Position numbers and translations under genes: made by a program
Assembly (NCBI GenBank): GCA_947579665.1
Contig: OX388349.1
Span: forward strand, 21,174,459-21,238,458
Source: Sympetrum striolatum
Taxonomy: Eukaryota > Arthropoda > Insecta > Odonata > Libellulidae
DNA: 64,000 nt
Direction: 5' to 3'
The notes under the pieces: model-generated
What the model saw: only the letters and a program-made list of their open reading frames with translations
Told to the model about the DNA's origin: nothing
Databases searched by the model: none
Shown here: one piece after another, positions 1-13,097 of the stretch
Layout of the letters: every line of letters starts with the position of its first letter
How positions within the stretch are numbered: the first letter of the stretch is position 1

Positions 1-1060
1 TCCATCGTCATATTTCCTGCAAAAGAGAGAAGAGAAAGTTATGAGTTTTCGTATTTAATGCTAAGTAAAACACACATTGAATTAAAGTAGTGATTTCAAT
101 ATTCTTAAAATACATTGATCATAGACGAAGATCTTCTATAACAATAATATTTTCAGTCATGTATTACTTTAGATACTCTAACAAAATAATACAATTTTGT
201 ACTTTACTGTGCAAGTAAAATGAAATAGTGAACTTAAGCCTAGGCAATTATGATCAAACAAATACCTCAACGCTAATTACAAACAGGTGATTAAAACAAC
301 AAATGATTTATAATTTAAAGGTTCAATTTACTACCGATAGCTGTAGATTATTCATTTAAAGAACATAATTCTCCCGTACTGCAGTTGGAAGAAAGTTATT
401 TATATAATTCTTTGAACCAATGGCTTTCGTAAAAAGTACATAGACGAATATAACCAGCATAGGAAATAGGACTTTTAATTCCAATTATTTAGCCGAATAT
501 CTATTAGAAAACTTTTTAATTTTTAGCTTAAAATCGGATTCCTTTTATTGAAAATCCTAGCATGCAAAAGATGCCAATGTGTTTGTTAAGAAATTAACTT
601 TCACAAAAGCACTGGAAAAAGGGAAAAAAATGGGAATCCTACACTGAAATCAGCATGGGATAATTAATGCCAGCAGTTATTAAATTGTATAAAACATTTA
701 TTTTTATTCTTGAAGATAGGTATCAAACATTTCTATCTTCCTCAAGAATACCATTTACATAACATATTACTTCCTTCAAATAGAACCGCTAGCCTTCAGG
801 GTTCCGTGTTGGAATTCCATGAAGATCAATCAATAGGAACCAATCCGAAACGGGCACCAACAGCAAGAACAAAAGTTCATCCACTTCCAGATGAAACGTA
901 CGCAATCTTTTTGATATATCAACGCTAGACACCAATATAGAGCAGGATACTAACCCCGCCGGAGAAAACAATACTTCCCGCTTGTGTAAATAAAACAGCG
1001 TCGAACGCTAAGCCTTATTGAGATGTCGGCAATGTTCTTTAGTGCTTACTGCAGTTGCGG
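1..1060. other. AT-rich non-coding DNA
   Basis: Unremarkable AT-rich sequence with many stops in every frame. The 72-codon plus-strand frame at 710-928 overlaps a minus-strand frame and encodes nothing I recognise. No repeat or RNA gene was seen. Confidence 0.6.
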
Positions 1061-1680
1061 GCATTATCCCACGCCTCCTTATCATAGCTTCCGCCGCATC
1101 TCTTCCCATAAAACCCCACGTCTTCCCCGCCGGCCACCGGGCATCTACAAGAACTACTCCTCTTCCTCGGCCCAAACTCGTTACGGCGATAAGAGTGAAA
1201 TATTGGGGGTTAGAGCGCTCCCGCCTGGGCAAGCGAGTCATCCTACACTCCCCCATCCCCCGCAATCCCCTCCATACCGGTCAATATCCAATTCTTTTCC
1301 ATCCCTTATTTTATTGAGATTGCTTCCCGGGGCTTCCCACCCCAAAGCCTTCTGAAAGTATCCCTCCGTCACAAAGTATTCTCTTATATTTTTTTCATCC
1401 TTTTCCTTATTCAGGGATGCCTCATACCAAATGATGTATTGCCTTTATTGCCGGGTTTGTGTGTTTTTCCCCGGGGCAGTTTCCGCGCATCACTTTTTTC
1501 CGGCATACTTAATTCGGTGTTCCGATACGTCTGTGAGGATTGTCGGGAGGAAGATTAGGGGAATGGAGGAATTTGCGTGAGTTTTGAGCGTGAAATAAGC
1601 GAGCGGAGGTGAAGAAGGGAGTTTGGATTGAAAACGGTCGGTTTCTACATCTTTACGCGTTTCCTCCGAGCGTATATATA
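1061..1680. other. GC/CpG-richer island, possible regulatory DNA
   Basis: Base composition shifts from the AT-rich flank to C-rich and CpG-containing sequence. Three overlapping frames of 85-110 codons on both strands reflect this composition, and none resembles a known protein. The block ends just before a TATATATAAA stretch at 1673-1682. An island followed by a TATA-like element could be a promoter, but no downstream coding exon is visible, so this is only a possibility. Confidence 0.3.
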
Positions 1681-1682
1681 AA

Positions 1683-4270
1683 GAAGAATTTCATCACAAA
1701 GGCATCGATTCCTTCCACGGATTGGGAGCATCGCATGTTATTGGGATGCTATAAAGGATTCTACGTAGGAATTTAAGTACGACAGTAAAGAAACTTTTGA
1801 AGTATAATACTGAAGCATTTCGCGCAGTAAATACTGTAAAATAAAAGTTTCAACTTACGTTAGAAGCGTTTTGGGTGGACGATTCCCATTTAATTTGTAA
1901 TCATGTTTATTTCGTGATTATACTAGAAAATCTTTGATCGGTTTCTTTTTGATTCATGTAGTGATTTTATTCATAGGAGTTTGTGTGTTAGACTTGTTAA
2001 CTCAAGAGTCAACATTAATTGCTACGTTCCCTACCCTAAGTTCATTCTCTAAAGTCAATATTCTAAAAATTATGTCTACATTTAACTAGAAATTATCTCT
2101 CAAAATTTCTGGAGTTGAGTACTTATATCTTGTACTCTGTTTCTAACAGGGAGTATGAGAGTGAAAAACTGAGATAAGATATGTAAATAGTAATTGAAAA
2201 TACAAGTTTGGCATTATAATTGATAGAATCAAAATAGACGTATACATTTAATATTTTTTTAATTTTAACCATATTGAAGGAATAATTGTTATTTTTTAAT
2301 TTAGTAATGTAGGCAATGCTGTATAACTACAACAAATTCAAACAAAATAGAACTTTTAAGAAAATCAAAATCGAGAACGCAATCAAACGATATCACGGAA
2401 TTCTTCCTTGGAAATTTAATGGTTAATTACAAAGTTAATTTCTCATTTATAAGGAGAGTCAAATATATTTTTCATCTTAAAGCAAGTCACCATCAAGTCT
2501 CATAATATTATCGTAGAAAGATAAGCTACAAAGTTAATAACATGACCTTTTGGGTTGATTTACTCACGCAGCCTAAAAATTTTCAGTATTCCATTTCAAA
2601 ATTCGGCCAGCATAATAACCAAAAAGCGCACCCTAGATCCAGAAGATGTATCTAAATCCATCTCTTGTATAATACGTATGGATCTGATTCGGATTTGGAC
2701 AGCCCAGCATCCACAGCCGCCGACACTGCCATTTCCATGCGGATCAAAAAATGCAATTTTACTCCAAAATTTCGGGCACGGAAAATTGCCTCTTCAGAAT
2801 CGACAAGCCCTAAATATTTAAGCGCGATTGGTTCAGAAAAGGAACGGCTATTCTGAATAGATTCCCTCGAGAAGGCGCTCTCTATTACGCAGCAGAAATT
2901 GAAATCATGGCAATAGTGGCTTAAGTCTCCAAGTCTAGCGGCATGAGAGTCAATCATTTTCCTGGGAGATAAGCCGAGATGCAGGAAAATGGAAATGATC
3001 ACGTGTTGACCGGAGACCCTGGAGAGCCGCGAGGACCTTCCACTGCCCCGGGCATATCATACTCCATCCACTCTTAACCCACCCCTTTCTTATCTTCGGA
3101 ACCACTGTCTCCGCCTAAGAAGAAAAATGTTTTCCGGGAGAAGAAAAATGGGTATAGATACGACAACACGCAGTAATTGGTGAATATATTTCGCTTTTCA
3201 TAAGATATGGACTGTTTTCGAAAAGCCTTTGGAAATACATGGGTGACGAATGAAGGAATGTGTTCCCAAGACTTGAGATTTTACCTATGTTTGAGTTTTA
3301 CCTTTGTCAACAGGCTTATGATCCTCTCTGTTTCCTCTAAAAATTTCGACCCCTGTTACTGTTTTAGAATATTATAAATTAAGGAAAACATAATGCGGAA
3401 AATCTTACAAACCAAATGGATAAACTTAATCTGATATAATAATTGCAAGAGATGTCCCAAACAGATTTTATAACGTTCCTCATGTCTGATTCACAAGCAT
3501 CTCATAAATTATGCCAATTCCTTCCCAATATTTGATTTCTATCGCAGTACAGTGCTGAAAAAAATTTTCTGTAGATGATTTAATGAATATTCTTGTTGTT
3601 TCATTTATAAATGCTTTTTTTCATTATATTTCCATGATAATATCGGCGCAATACATGCCTTTTCCACATATAACTTCATCTTCATTTCCACAGATTTAAA
3701 GCGAAAATACATATGTATATTCTATTCAATTTTTAGCATTCTTGGAGTAAAGAAAATGAAGTCTGAGTGAAGATGCAATCTCTATTGGAAGTACACTTAG
3801 AATTTTTGTTTGAGGAAAAGAAATCGAGGGTTGCAAGCAATAAAATTTTGAACGTGATACAATTTATAGTGTTGCCTACGATAACATATCTTTCGCTTTC
3901 TAAAGATGTATAGGTAAGACCTTTGCAAACATGGTTCTGGAGGAAATACCTGTGGAATTTACCGGATGAGGGCTGAAGTCCATCAGCTTCAATACAGAAT
4001 ATGCGCCTGATTTATATTGCTAATGGTGTTGTTAAGTCATCATCGTGCATTTAGAACTACTATCACTTGTCTCCTCTTAAAATTGTATAGTAAAATTATT
4101 AATTTCCAAAGTCCACACAAGCATCCATTAATAAAAAAGTAAGAGAGGAAGACATAAAAAATACCAACGGAAGATCACGCATACCCATTCCCTAATCTGA
4201 AAAATCATTTTGCATTGTGCAGTGATTTTTAATAGATATTTGGATTAGGAAATTTAACAACTAAGTAACA
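1683..4270. other. AT-rich non-coding DNA
   Basis: No coding region is supported. A somewhat GC-richer patch at about 2640-3120 carries overlapping frames on both strands (116 codons minus, 88 and 63 codons plus) without recognisable domains. The remainder is AT-rich with no repeat seen. Confidence 0.5.
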
Positions 4271-4273
4271 ATC

Positions 4274-4338
4274 CTACAAGAGATTCTATTCGGCGACCGG
4301 TTTCGATTATGGCCAAGTCATCTTCAGGCCTCTTGTAG
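4274..4338 (-). ncRNA. hammerhead-ribozyme-like motif
   Basis: Read on the minus strand, the locus has CTGAAGA (complement of 4321-4327), then a 16-nt spacer, then GAAA (4301-4304), then CCGGTC, giving the ordered core blocks CUGANGA, GAAA and UH expected of a hammerhead ribozyme. A 9-bp inverted repeat, CTACAAGAG at 4274-4282 and CTCTTGTAG at 4330-4338, closes the structure like a distal stem I. GGC just before CTGAAGA can pair with GCC just after GGTC as proximal stem I. Stem III would be only ACC/GGU with no loop, and stem II is weak with an extra U after the core. Hammerheads with tiny stem III are known in Penelope-like elements and retrozymes. This may be a degenerate, inactive copy or chance. 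Confidence 0.3.
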
Positions 4339-5860
4339 AATTATAACTCAGTTCCTCGACATTGACATAGTTTATACTTCTAATGTAAATGTATTTGAAG
4401 TAAATATTAGTTTGGTTAACATTGGAGTAAATGTATTTTCACTATCTAAAAGTTGATACGCGTTGAGTTAAGATATTCATGTGCTTAAATTGAACTCGTA
4501 ATTCAATTACTGGACTGTTATAAATTAAAGATTTTGCCAAAACTTCAGATGGCATCACATTTTCTCTCATTTCTATAAGCACGTAAATCTGGTCACCCTA
4601 TAAATGACGCTAACTGGTTACCAACACACTCTGAAGATGTCTCGTGCCTAACGGTCCGGGCGCGAAGCTCCGAAGTCGGTCTTTCTTTGGGGTGACCAAA
4701 GAGGGGTTTGGATGCTGCATCCCCGCTCGTTTCCAAGGGCAACCGCTCTCACCCCTCCCAATCCCTTCCCCCGTACGCATCAAGACCGCTATTAATCATG
4801 CATATTACTTCTCCCTGGTCTTCATAACGCCTCCCCATCCCTTTGTATCTTCATCCCTCTCCCACATCCTGTCTCCTCTCTACTTTCTCTCTCATCTCCC
4901 CTCCATCCCCCACTTCATTCATGCCTCCTCCCCCGTTCACCCTTATAGCGAGTCTCTCCCAACCCTCGGATGTAAGGCACCTAAATATGCGCTGTTTTGC
5001 CATAAATCTGTATTTTATCGGTTCTCAAATCATGCGTATTTATACGTATTGGTCGATTTTTCACGTTGGAAACTCCCCACCGAGGTTAGATCTTCAGTAT
5101 TCTTATATAGCACATAATGATCCATGTTACACTTATGTTAATAATAATAGGTTACCGAGGTTATCTTGTGGTATTCTGCACAAGGCTGATTGGGAAACTA
5201 AATGAAACCTAACTTGACAGTTACGGGTCTTAAAATATCCTATATGTATATGCATTTATTGCAGAATTATTATTCTTATATACATTGCATTATGTATATT
5301 ATGTTTAACTGCAATTATAATGTAATCAGTGAGTATATCTGTGATTGCTACGTAATATTTGATGATAATAAAATCCGATGAATTGTACTTGTATAAAAAC
5401 GTAAAGCAAATTTGTAATTACTAATCATATTATAATGGTAAATACTCACGACAATGCCTTGCTCTATGGATGCTTTTTATCTCATTGAATAAATACATTA
5501 ATTAGTGTTTTATTAGCAAATATTTATATATTAGATAATGAAACCTAAGAACACCCATCGTTTATCATTATTATGTCACTATGCATGTCTCATTACGTAC
5601 ATAAGTTGCATTTCATTGAAAATAATTCATGAACTGGTCTCAGTTCCGTGTACATAGGGGTTTAACGCAAAGTTTCAATGCTACTGGGACCAGTAAATAT
5701 TAATCGGGTTCAATGGCGGTTTCTATAAATTTGAATATCAGTCACTTCGCAATATAAATACTCCCTCTGTGCACTCAAATTTCCTCCAAATAGCAAGAAA
5801 GTTCCCCAGACTTACCAAAGAAATAGCAAGATTGGCAGCACAGGTAACCTCCCTCAGAGC
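4339..5860. other. non-coding DNA with pyrimidine-rich patch
   Basis: A C/T-rich patch at about 4740-4960 gives low-complexity Pro/Ser/Phe-rich frames up to 157 codons, with no domain. The short string ACCGAGGTTA recurs near 5080 and 5150. The rest is AT-rich. Confidence 0.5.
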
Positions 5861-6150
5861 ATGTTTCCTGAGAAATCTCATTTCTCTCCAATACCACTTT
5901 TTATTATTGCATATCTCCCATCGTTTCATACTTTTACTTCCTTCTCCCCCACACATTTCAATTCTCCCATTCGCTTTACCCTCTCCATACCTCTTCCCAT
6001 ACCCTCCACTCTCAATTTGATTTCTCCACTTTCCCTCTCCCCCCAATTTCTTCCCCTCCACCCCACCCCCTGTTTCCTACCCCCTTTTCCCCCTCCCTCG
6101 TCATCCTCTATCCATCTTCCTCTCACTCTCTCATGGTCTCGTAAAATTTT
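5861..6150. repeat. polypyrimidine tract
   Basis: About 200 bp from 5930 is almost purely C and T on the plus strand. It creates a long open frame (216 codons, 5861-6511) whose first half is Pro/Ser/Leu/Phe low complexity and whose second half is unrelated AT-rich sequence. I read it as simple-sequence DNA, not a gene. Homopurine-homopyrimidine tracts of this length can adopt triplex (H-DNA) structure. Confidence 0.6.
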
Positions 6151-8925
6151 CATCCGCCATTATCTCGGATTCTTTTGTTTCCCGAAAATTGAAAAGATTA
6201 ATTTTTTGCTTCCCTTCCGAGTCGACGGAATCCTACAGCGAAGGGGTTGTATTTACGCGGAATTTATCACTCAAAGAACTTTCTATCTGAGTAAGTCTCA
6301 GAATGGAAATGGGTTGTATGGTAGTAATATGAGTGAAAAATTAGGTTTTATTTTGAGAAAAACTCAGCTGATTGCCGTAGAATTCTATGGATTGGAGAGA
6401 ATTTATTTCGTCGTAAGGGATCGTTTCATCTCGATATACTTCCGTGAAATAACGAGAAAAATTTATGGCGAGAATATATTAAAATTCCTTCCAGGAGTTG
6501 TAAGACGTTAGGTACTTCAAAATTTACTTATAAACCAGATTGAAAGTTATAAGTTCAGAATACAAATAAAATATAATAAGAATAATTTTGGTATAGGTTA
6601 ATACTATAAACACGAAAGAAACATTCAAAATTGAATACCACCGCTCTTTTTATCAACCGTTAAGGCAATTCCGCAAATAAGTAAATTCAATATAACATAA
6701 TAAACGTAACTAAAATCTGAATCGTTTATGATGAGAGAGGAAAAAAGTTATAGCTGTGGGTTATGAAATAGTATGTTATAGCAAAAATATTAAATGAGTA
6801 AATATAACCATAGAAACTGATGTCTTAGTTAAAATCAAAATTGTACTGATATAAACTGATCTAATGACACTTCGTCGAATTCCATCATACCAAATAAATG
6901 ATTAAGCCAAAAATATACAATTAAAATGAATACGCGTGTGCAAATATATATATTTTAAAATATATTGGTTTGTAAAATTGTTTTACTTATATTTTAGGTT
7001 CTTCATGCAGAATATCAACACGTAAAATTGAATTAAATCGTGAATAATCTAATTCGAAAGTTAATTTTTGAATAACATTTCTTCAGTAATCATGAGCGGG
7101 CTTAGTATACCAGCATTCATTTAACATCAAAATCATACCGCGATATCGATCAATACGTAACTACATTCAATTCTAGGCAGGATAAGCAAACAGATGAATT
7201 TTTAATACGAGCGAGATTGAGACTAATGATAGCTCAGTATTGTATTCCTCAACGGAGGGTGAATGACTTAATAATCAATCCCATTATCTTGCGAAGGGGA
7301 TTGAAAAATGAAACCCAAACGGATAATTAATATCTCCATCGTCTTTGGTCGACACACGCTCTGGAAGTCAGTCTTGAAACAATGGCCGCAAAGAATACCT
7401 AATTATTGGAAACAAAGAGGTTATCTCGGAAGGGAAGAATACTTAATGAATGCGGATCATGAATAAGTAAATGATGCCCGCGTCCCCTCTCATCGAAAAC
7501 TTTTGACAGAAAACTTCCCTAAAACTCCTTTTCCCCGATCACAAAAGTCTTCGCTTTTTGGTTTTTCGCGTTTCTTCTATTTCGCCGAGTAATTTAGCAT
7601 TCGCGAGAGTTCGATAACAGCGCCCGCAAACCGTTAGTAACGAAAATATGTACACGGAGATGTTTTGGAAGCGTTGTTTCCCGTGGCTTTTAGGAAATGC
7701 GGGAGAACTTGTTAAAAGTTTTTGGTTTTCGCTCGCGCGTCTAGAAGTTGGCGCGAACGAAAGATATAAGTGGGGAAATGAGAGTCGCGTCACACTTCGA
7801 AATATAGGGAATTCGCGATGAACAGAGAAGAGTGATGACGTTTGTAATGGCGAAGAAGCTGGGACATGTTTAAACGTCCGAAGCTGGTGTGACGCATTTA
7901 TTTTGAGGCAAGAAAAATATGGAAAAAAATTCCAAAAATCTAATGGCAGTTGATGAAAGTGATGTTAAAAGATACCAAACGAGTTAGTTAGTTTTGAACA
8001 TTTACAATGAATCCAGATAATGAAATGAAAGACAAATATGTGCAAGGAAAGTCTCAATCAAAATTCCCACGCATATCCAAAGGTAAGAAATGTCTTAATT
8101 CTTGGAATAAGAAGCTATTATAGAATTCTTACTAAATGTCTCTTTATTTTTTTCAAGTTCTAAATTCTTTACAACCAAAATTGTCAAACTTTCATTTTCA
8201 ATGAAAAATATATTTTGACTAGAATATTTTAAAGTAAAAAAAAATACATCCGATGGGTTTTAAATAATTTGACAAATTGGTACACATTACTGTTTTTCAA
8301 AGCATTTTTTTATTATTAGCGAAACTCAAATACCACCTAAGGTAGAATAAAATATGAATATATTTTTAGAATCCTAATTTGTTTATTTTTAACATCGCAA
8401 AACGTATGTCATATTTTGTTCAATAATATTCCTCCGATAATTCCTCCGATGTAGCCTAAAACCAATCGTGTCTATTTGATAACGTTTCCATTAATGCATT
8501 CCTACAGAAATATAATCTGAATAACTTGATTTATTACGTTTTCCTCTTTCAAAATAAATATCTTTCTATCTATTTTCTGTCTCCGCTCTATGATTTCAGA
8601 TAACTTTAAGACATGTGAAGTCAAGATGGTTGAGAAATACTAAAAGGCCATTAACATTAAGATTTCTCTTCTTATAATCTTTGACACCTTTGCCTTTATA
8701 AATAGATAATCATTGAAAAGGAGTAGGGATAAGCCTTAGCCTAACAAAAAGAATGATCGAAAACTAACTCAGGATATAGTAAACCTTATCGTAAGTGTCA
8801 ACTTAGTCCCGAATCGCCCACACCTCCAAAACCCTGCAGACCACGTACATGAAATTTCGTCTTTCTCGCTCGTAAGGAAAACATGACAAGAAGTGAGCAG
8901 GAGCGCCGATATTTATGGTCCTTCC
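6151..8925. other. AT-rich non-coding DNA
   Basis: No gene supported. A mildly GC-richer zone at 7340-7850 has one 84-codon minus-strand frame without recognisable features. Otherwise AT-rich with long A and T runs. Confidence 0.55.
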
Positions 8926-9470
8926 CTTAATTCTGACCGTGAAGCATCTCTCCCCCATCGCGTGAGATCACAGACTCCTTTCCAATAAACGCTCGCCCTC
9001 CCAACTGCCTTTTCCTCCTCGACCACTTAACCTTCCATTTCCTCCACACCCTCTCCAATATCTTCCCCTCATTCCTTCGCACCGCCGCCCCTCCCCCTTT
9101 TCCATCCCCCACGACACATACACGCGTGCTTTCGACCACCCCTACGATGCGATAGCTTTCGTCCGCCGCCATCTTTAATTAACAACGCCGCGTGGTGGAA
9201 GGGGGAGGACCTCCCTTTCCGGAAATGGAGGGAGGGTTTCAGACAGGAGGAGGGCTTTGGGACGGGATGGGTCCGGCATATTGAGACCGAGAGATTGTGC
9301 ACGCATGATTGCGGCAATTTGGAAGTCGTGTGTTTGTGTGTGTGTGCGTGGCAGGATGGAGGAACAGGGGGGAGGGGTTGCAGAGGTGATGGAGAAAACG
9401 GAGCTGAGAAAAGAGGAGTGGATTCCAAGGAGGGGTTCGTTTTGAAAGAATTAATATGTGAATGACGCAT
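8926..9470. other. GC-rich island containing a speculative minus-strand first exon
   Basis: This block is much richer in G and C than its flanks. It contains a minus-strand AAGATGG start context at 9170-9174 opening a frame that begins MAADESYRIVGVVES. A donor-like AAG|GTTAAGT follows at 9034-9025, 141 bases after the ATG and in phase 0. A short GT-rich run lies at 9329-9351. No downstream exon or homologue can be identified, and the frame becomes Arg/Lys/Gly-rich low complexity. The exon call is weak and chance is more likely. Confidence 0.2.
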
Positions 9471-10354
9471 GGAGTGTGGATACCTGTGAAGAATGCGTTC
9501 TATATGAAAAGAAAAGCGGTGCGTTTTATATTGCGAAGGTCTGACATATTCAGACTAGACGAAAATATGCGGTAGCCCTCTCGAGAATTCCTAAAGCGTG
9601 CTTACAAGATATGAGAGAAAGACCCCTTTCAAACATTGCTTTTATTCATGTACGCTTCGGTTTAATCAATGACACTCGGACTCGGAAACTATATTGATTG
9701 CTATAGCTAAACGTGTTATTGCCCGGAAACTTGTTCAACGACGAAAATCCATTGGGGTGGCAAAGAAATGCTGTATCAGTCTACATAGATGGACGTTAGG
9801 GCTCTTCGCTTTCAACAATTAGTCAAAAAAGATAAATATTTTTCTAACTTGACTTCAACCCCTGTATATTTAAATAACAGAAAAAAAACTGCATTCCCAA
9901 GCCATTGAAAATAAAGACTGTCACTCTTCGACAAATTGTATGTTGCGAGGAATTAGTTTATCGCGTTGAGATATGATAGAAACAAATATCAACAGCAAGA
10001 TATGTCAGGAAAAAGATCTATTAAAAGAAAACGTCGCTGGATAGGGTTAGATATATCTAAAAATAAATTGTATGATAAATGCAGTGGTCGAAGTAAAGTC
10101 AGATAAGATTTTAATATGTAGATAAACATTTCAGAGAGTTAATTGGCGGTGTAATATTAAGAAGCGCTATCAGATCTAAAGGCAGTGGAGGAAGAAAAGA
10201 TAAATTTGAGCTCGGTGATACTTATCACAGGCCTGTCAAAGGAGGAAAGTGCGTTTATATATCTCTCCTTACGTTATCTAAGTTCGGTGAACTTTGCTTT
10301 ATCTGCTCAAAAAATAAATCAGTATGCTTCTAAATCACCCTCAGATACGTAGTA
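9471..10354. other. AT-rich non-coding DNA
   Basis: No frame of note, and no repeat or RNA signature recognised. Confidence 0.5.
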
Positions 10355-10577
10355 AACAAACAGCAGTAACCTAAAGCGCAGTGAAAGACTTCCTTAATTT
10401 ATTTTTCTGAAACTATGTACTCGTATAATCTTGCCAATTGCCTAGGATACCGTGACAACTAAAACTATGCCTAGTGTAAGACTTCTTCTCTTTCTGAAAC
10501 TATGTACTCGCATAATGCTGCCGAATTCCTAGGATACAGTAACAGCATGAACTATGAGAAAGCACTGACTTACTTGC
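10355..10577. repeat. 87-bp minisatellite, about 2.5 copies
   Basis: The block starting TTTCTGAAACTATGTACTCG at 10404 recurs at 10491, an 87-bp period. Shared internal words include CCTAGGATAC and AACTATG. The segment before 10404 (GTGAAAGACTTCC near 10381) aligns with the end of the first full unit (GTGTAAGACTTCT near 10474), so a further partial copy precedes it. The units have diverged by scattered substitutions, so the array is old. Confidence 0.75.
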
Positions 10578-12485
10578 TCTTAATCCCTTCAGGAAAATCG
10601 CACCCTTGCACAGCTACGAAGAACCAACCTCCCTGAGAAACATCACAGAAACCACTGATGGAAATCCCGTCCTGGCGATGCGTTTAACGCTGCGGAATGC
10701 ACTTCTGAACCACGACCGAACCGTCACGAGTCTTTAACGTCCTCCCGCTCGTAACGTGATCACAGACTGAACGAGATTTTCCCTAACGAGGCGATAATCT
10801 TCCGTTTCCTTTTCGACTGTCCGTAACCCTAGGCCACGCCCATTTCTCCCCTCCGGAGAAGGTCAAGAAGCACATGTTGCACCCGGAAGGACGTTTGTCC
10901 TCCGCAGGCGGTGATTGCCGACGAGCAGGAGGCGACACTTCGTTAACCATCGATCTTATCTCTTCCACTGTCGCCTGCGATTCTCGCTATTTGCTAAATA
11001 TATAAAGGTTTGACATACGACCCAAATCTACAGATTTCACTAATTGCTGCTTCTGAGAATTCGATCTACTGCCCGAGAATGTTTGTTTAAGATTTGATCG
11101 GTAGATATTCTTGAATAGATTTATCCTTCTTTCCTTCAGCTTACGAAAACAGGACGGTGTTCGATATCGCTATTTCAGTGAGAGAAAGACTAAACGCTAT
11201 CAGGAAATAGGACATTTTATTTGATCGTAAATCTACACAGTAGTATCAATTAGTGGGAAAGGATTTATAGGAAGGATAGGTCCGGCCAGCTTGTTGTTGT
11301 TCTTTGGTGTATTAAAGGCCAATGTAACTATAGATTAATTGTATTGATCTTATCTCGCCATATGCCACGAGCCACATGCGGTTGGTAGAGTGAATATATT
11401 TAATACACAAAACGCAAGTAGGTAGAAAGATAGGTAATGAGGTAAGTATGAATATCATATGAATTATAACAGCGAGAGATTTAAAGCTAGAACACCAATA
11501 AATATTCTTTATCATATAGTATTCTCTTCTTCTTTAGAATCCGCAAGGGCAGTAAATTAGTGCGATGTTAATGAGTGATGCTACCACAAAAGAAAAATAG
11601 AAAAATCTATATGCTAAACAAGGTTCGATCACAGAATCTTAGAGTTGTGAGTATAAAAAAAGAACCAAGACAGCAATTCCTCGTTTCAGAAAACTTAATA
11701 GTAGATTTTAAACGAGTAAAGAAATTGCTAAATAATGAACTCGTTCTTGGTACATTACTGGAAACTTTATTTGCAGAAAATTAATTTCGATAAAGTTTTC
11801 AATACAACCATAACGAAAAATAAATACGTAATTAAATAACTGATGAACAGGCCTAGTTTCTTAGTTACCGTTATGTACTTCTTCAATCGCTCTTCTTAAC
11901 ATTTCCAGCCACGAAATTAGGGAAAATAATTTCATATCTTAATCAAACACGTCAAGTGTCACCCGAAACGGTACAACAACGGGCTCTCTACTTAGTCGGT
12001 ACTTGGCTTTCAAAGAAGAAAGCGACTTCAGAAGGGGGTAATGACATCCTTTGGAACAAGACTCGCTCCTAGACAGAGAACCTAATTAGTTTTCGACGAA
12101 TTTGCCCTAAGCTGTGAACTGTTTGAATGCATTAGTTAATTATAGCTAGAAGAGTTAGTTTGCTGGTCTGTTGACTCTCAAATGCCATTAGTACTGTTCG
12201 TCGAAATAGTTCGTCGAGTCAATTAGGAAGAGCGATGATGATACACTTCCTTATTATGACGCAGTCTATTTGTGACAAGGAACATTGTAAAAGAGACAGT
12301 TAATCTTCTTAACTAAGGAGACTCAAATTTTATTAATAAGGCAATAGTCGCGAAATCGATCACAGAAAAACATACTTACAAACTGGAAGAAATGGAATTT
12401 GGAAAACTGGGACAGTTACTAAAGGGAACAGATATATTAATAAATTGGGAAACTATGAACGTATACTAAATTTATTAAAGGATTC
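10578..12485. other. non-coding DNA
   Basis: A GC-richer stretch at 10600-10980 holds one 61-codon minus-strand frame of no recognisable family. The remainder to 12.48 kb is AT-rich with only short frames (67-69 codons). Nothing else is supported. Confidence 0.5.
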
Positions 12486-12555
12486 CCGGATGTGGGCAGT
12501 GAGTTCGGCTGCGGTGAAAACTGTTCCGGGTTCAATTCCCCGTGGGAGCCGGTGG
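12486..12555 (+). mobile_element. tRNA-derived SINE-like head
   Basis: GGGTTCAATTCC at 12528-12539 matches the Pol III B-box consensus GGTTCRANNCC. An A-box-like TGGGCAGTGAGTTCGG lies about 35 bp upstream at the spacing seen in tRNAs. Arms do not pair well enough for a functional tRNA, so a SINE head or decayed tRNA pseudogene is preferred. The downstream AT-rich sequence may be its body, but I cannot define a 3' end. Confidence 0.5.
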
Positions 12556-13097
12556 GAATGCAAAATTTCTTAGGCTGCCTAAAAACTTTTAACTATTCTA
12601 CCACTTATACTAAATCCATGAAAGACAATGTTTTAAGACCCAATACTAAGAAAGTAGATATTCTAGATGTAACCACTCAAATGCAGAATATATTTACTAA
12701 TTTTAACTAATTTTCATTTTGATGGTCAAACTTTATTTATCAAGTATGAAGATGACATCGTGAACCGAAAATGTTAGCATATAAAATTCGAGGAATTTTA
12801 CGTGCTATATTTTAATTTAGTTATCATTCTAATAAAAGTAGTGATAAGTGATGAAATACGAGTATATGGAAATGCACGAATGCTGTCCTTGCATTTTGAT
12901 AAATACAGTATTTACTCAATTGAATTTATTGATCTAAACTCCCTAAAAACTTATTCGGGAAATTTTTAAACGGTGATTTAGACAACGAAATACGCGACGT
13001 CGTGATTCCAACTCAAGGCGAACGCAATTTTCGCGAGATTTTGGCAAGAACAGATGGCTTTTATTGGTCTCTTTTTCCAGATGGTATAAGGTGCGCT
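12556..13097. other. AT-rich non-coding DNA
   Basis: No gene. It may include the body of the upstream SINE-like element and 5' remnants of the LINE tail that follows, but neither can be delimited. Confidence 0.45.

Noticed and set aside
5861..6511. 216-codon open frame on the plus strand
   Set aside because: First half is low-complexity translation of a polypyrimidine tract and the second half is unrelated AT-rich sequence. No domain, and a minus-strand frame overlaps it.
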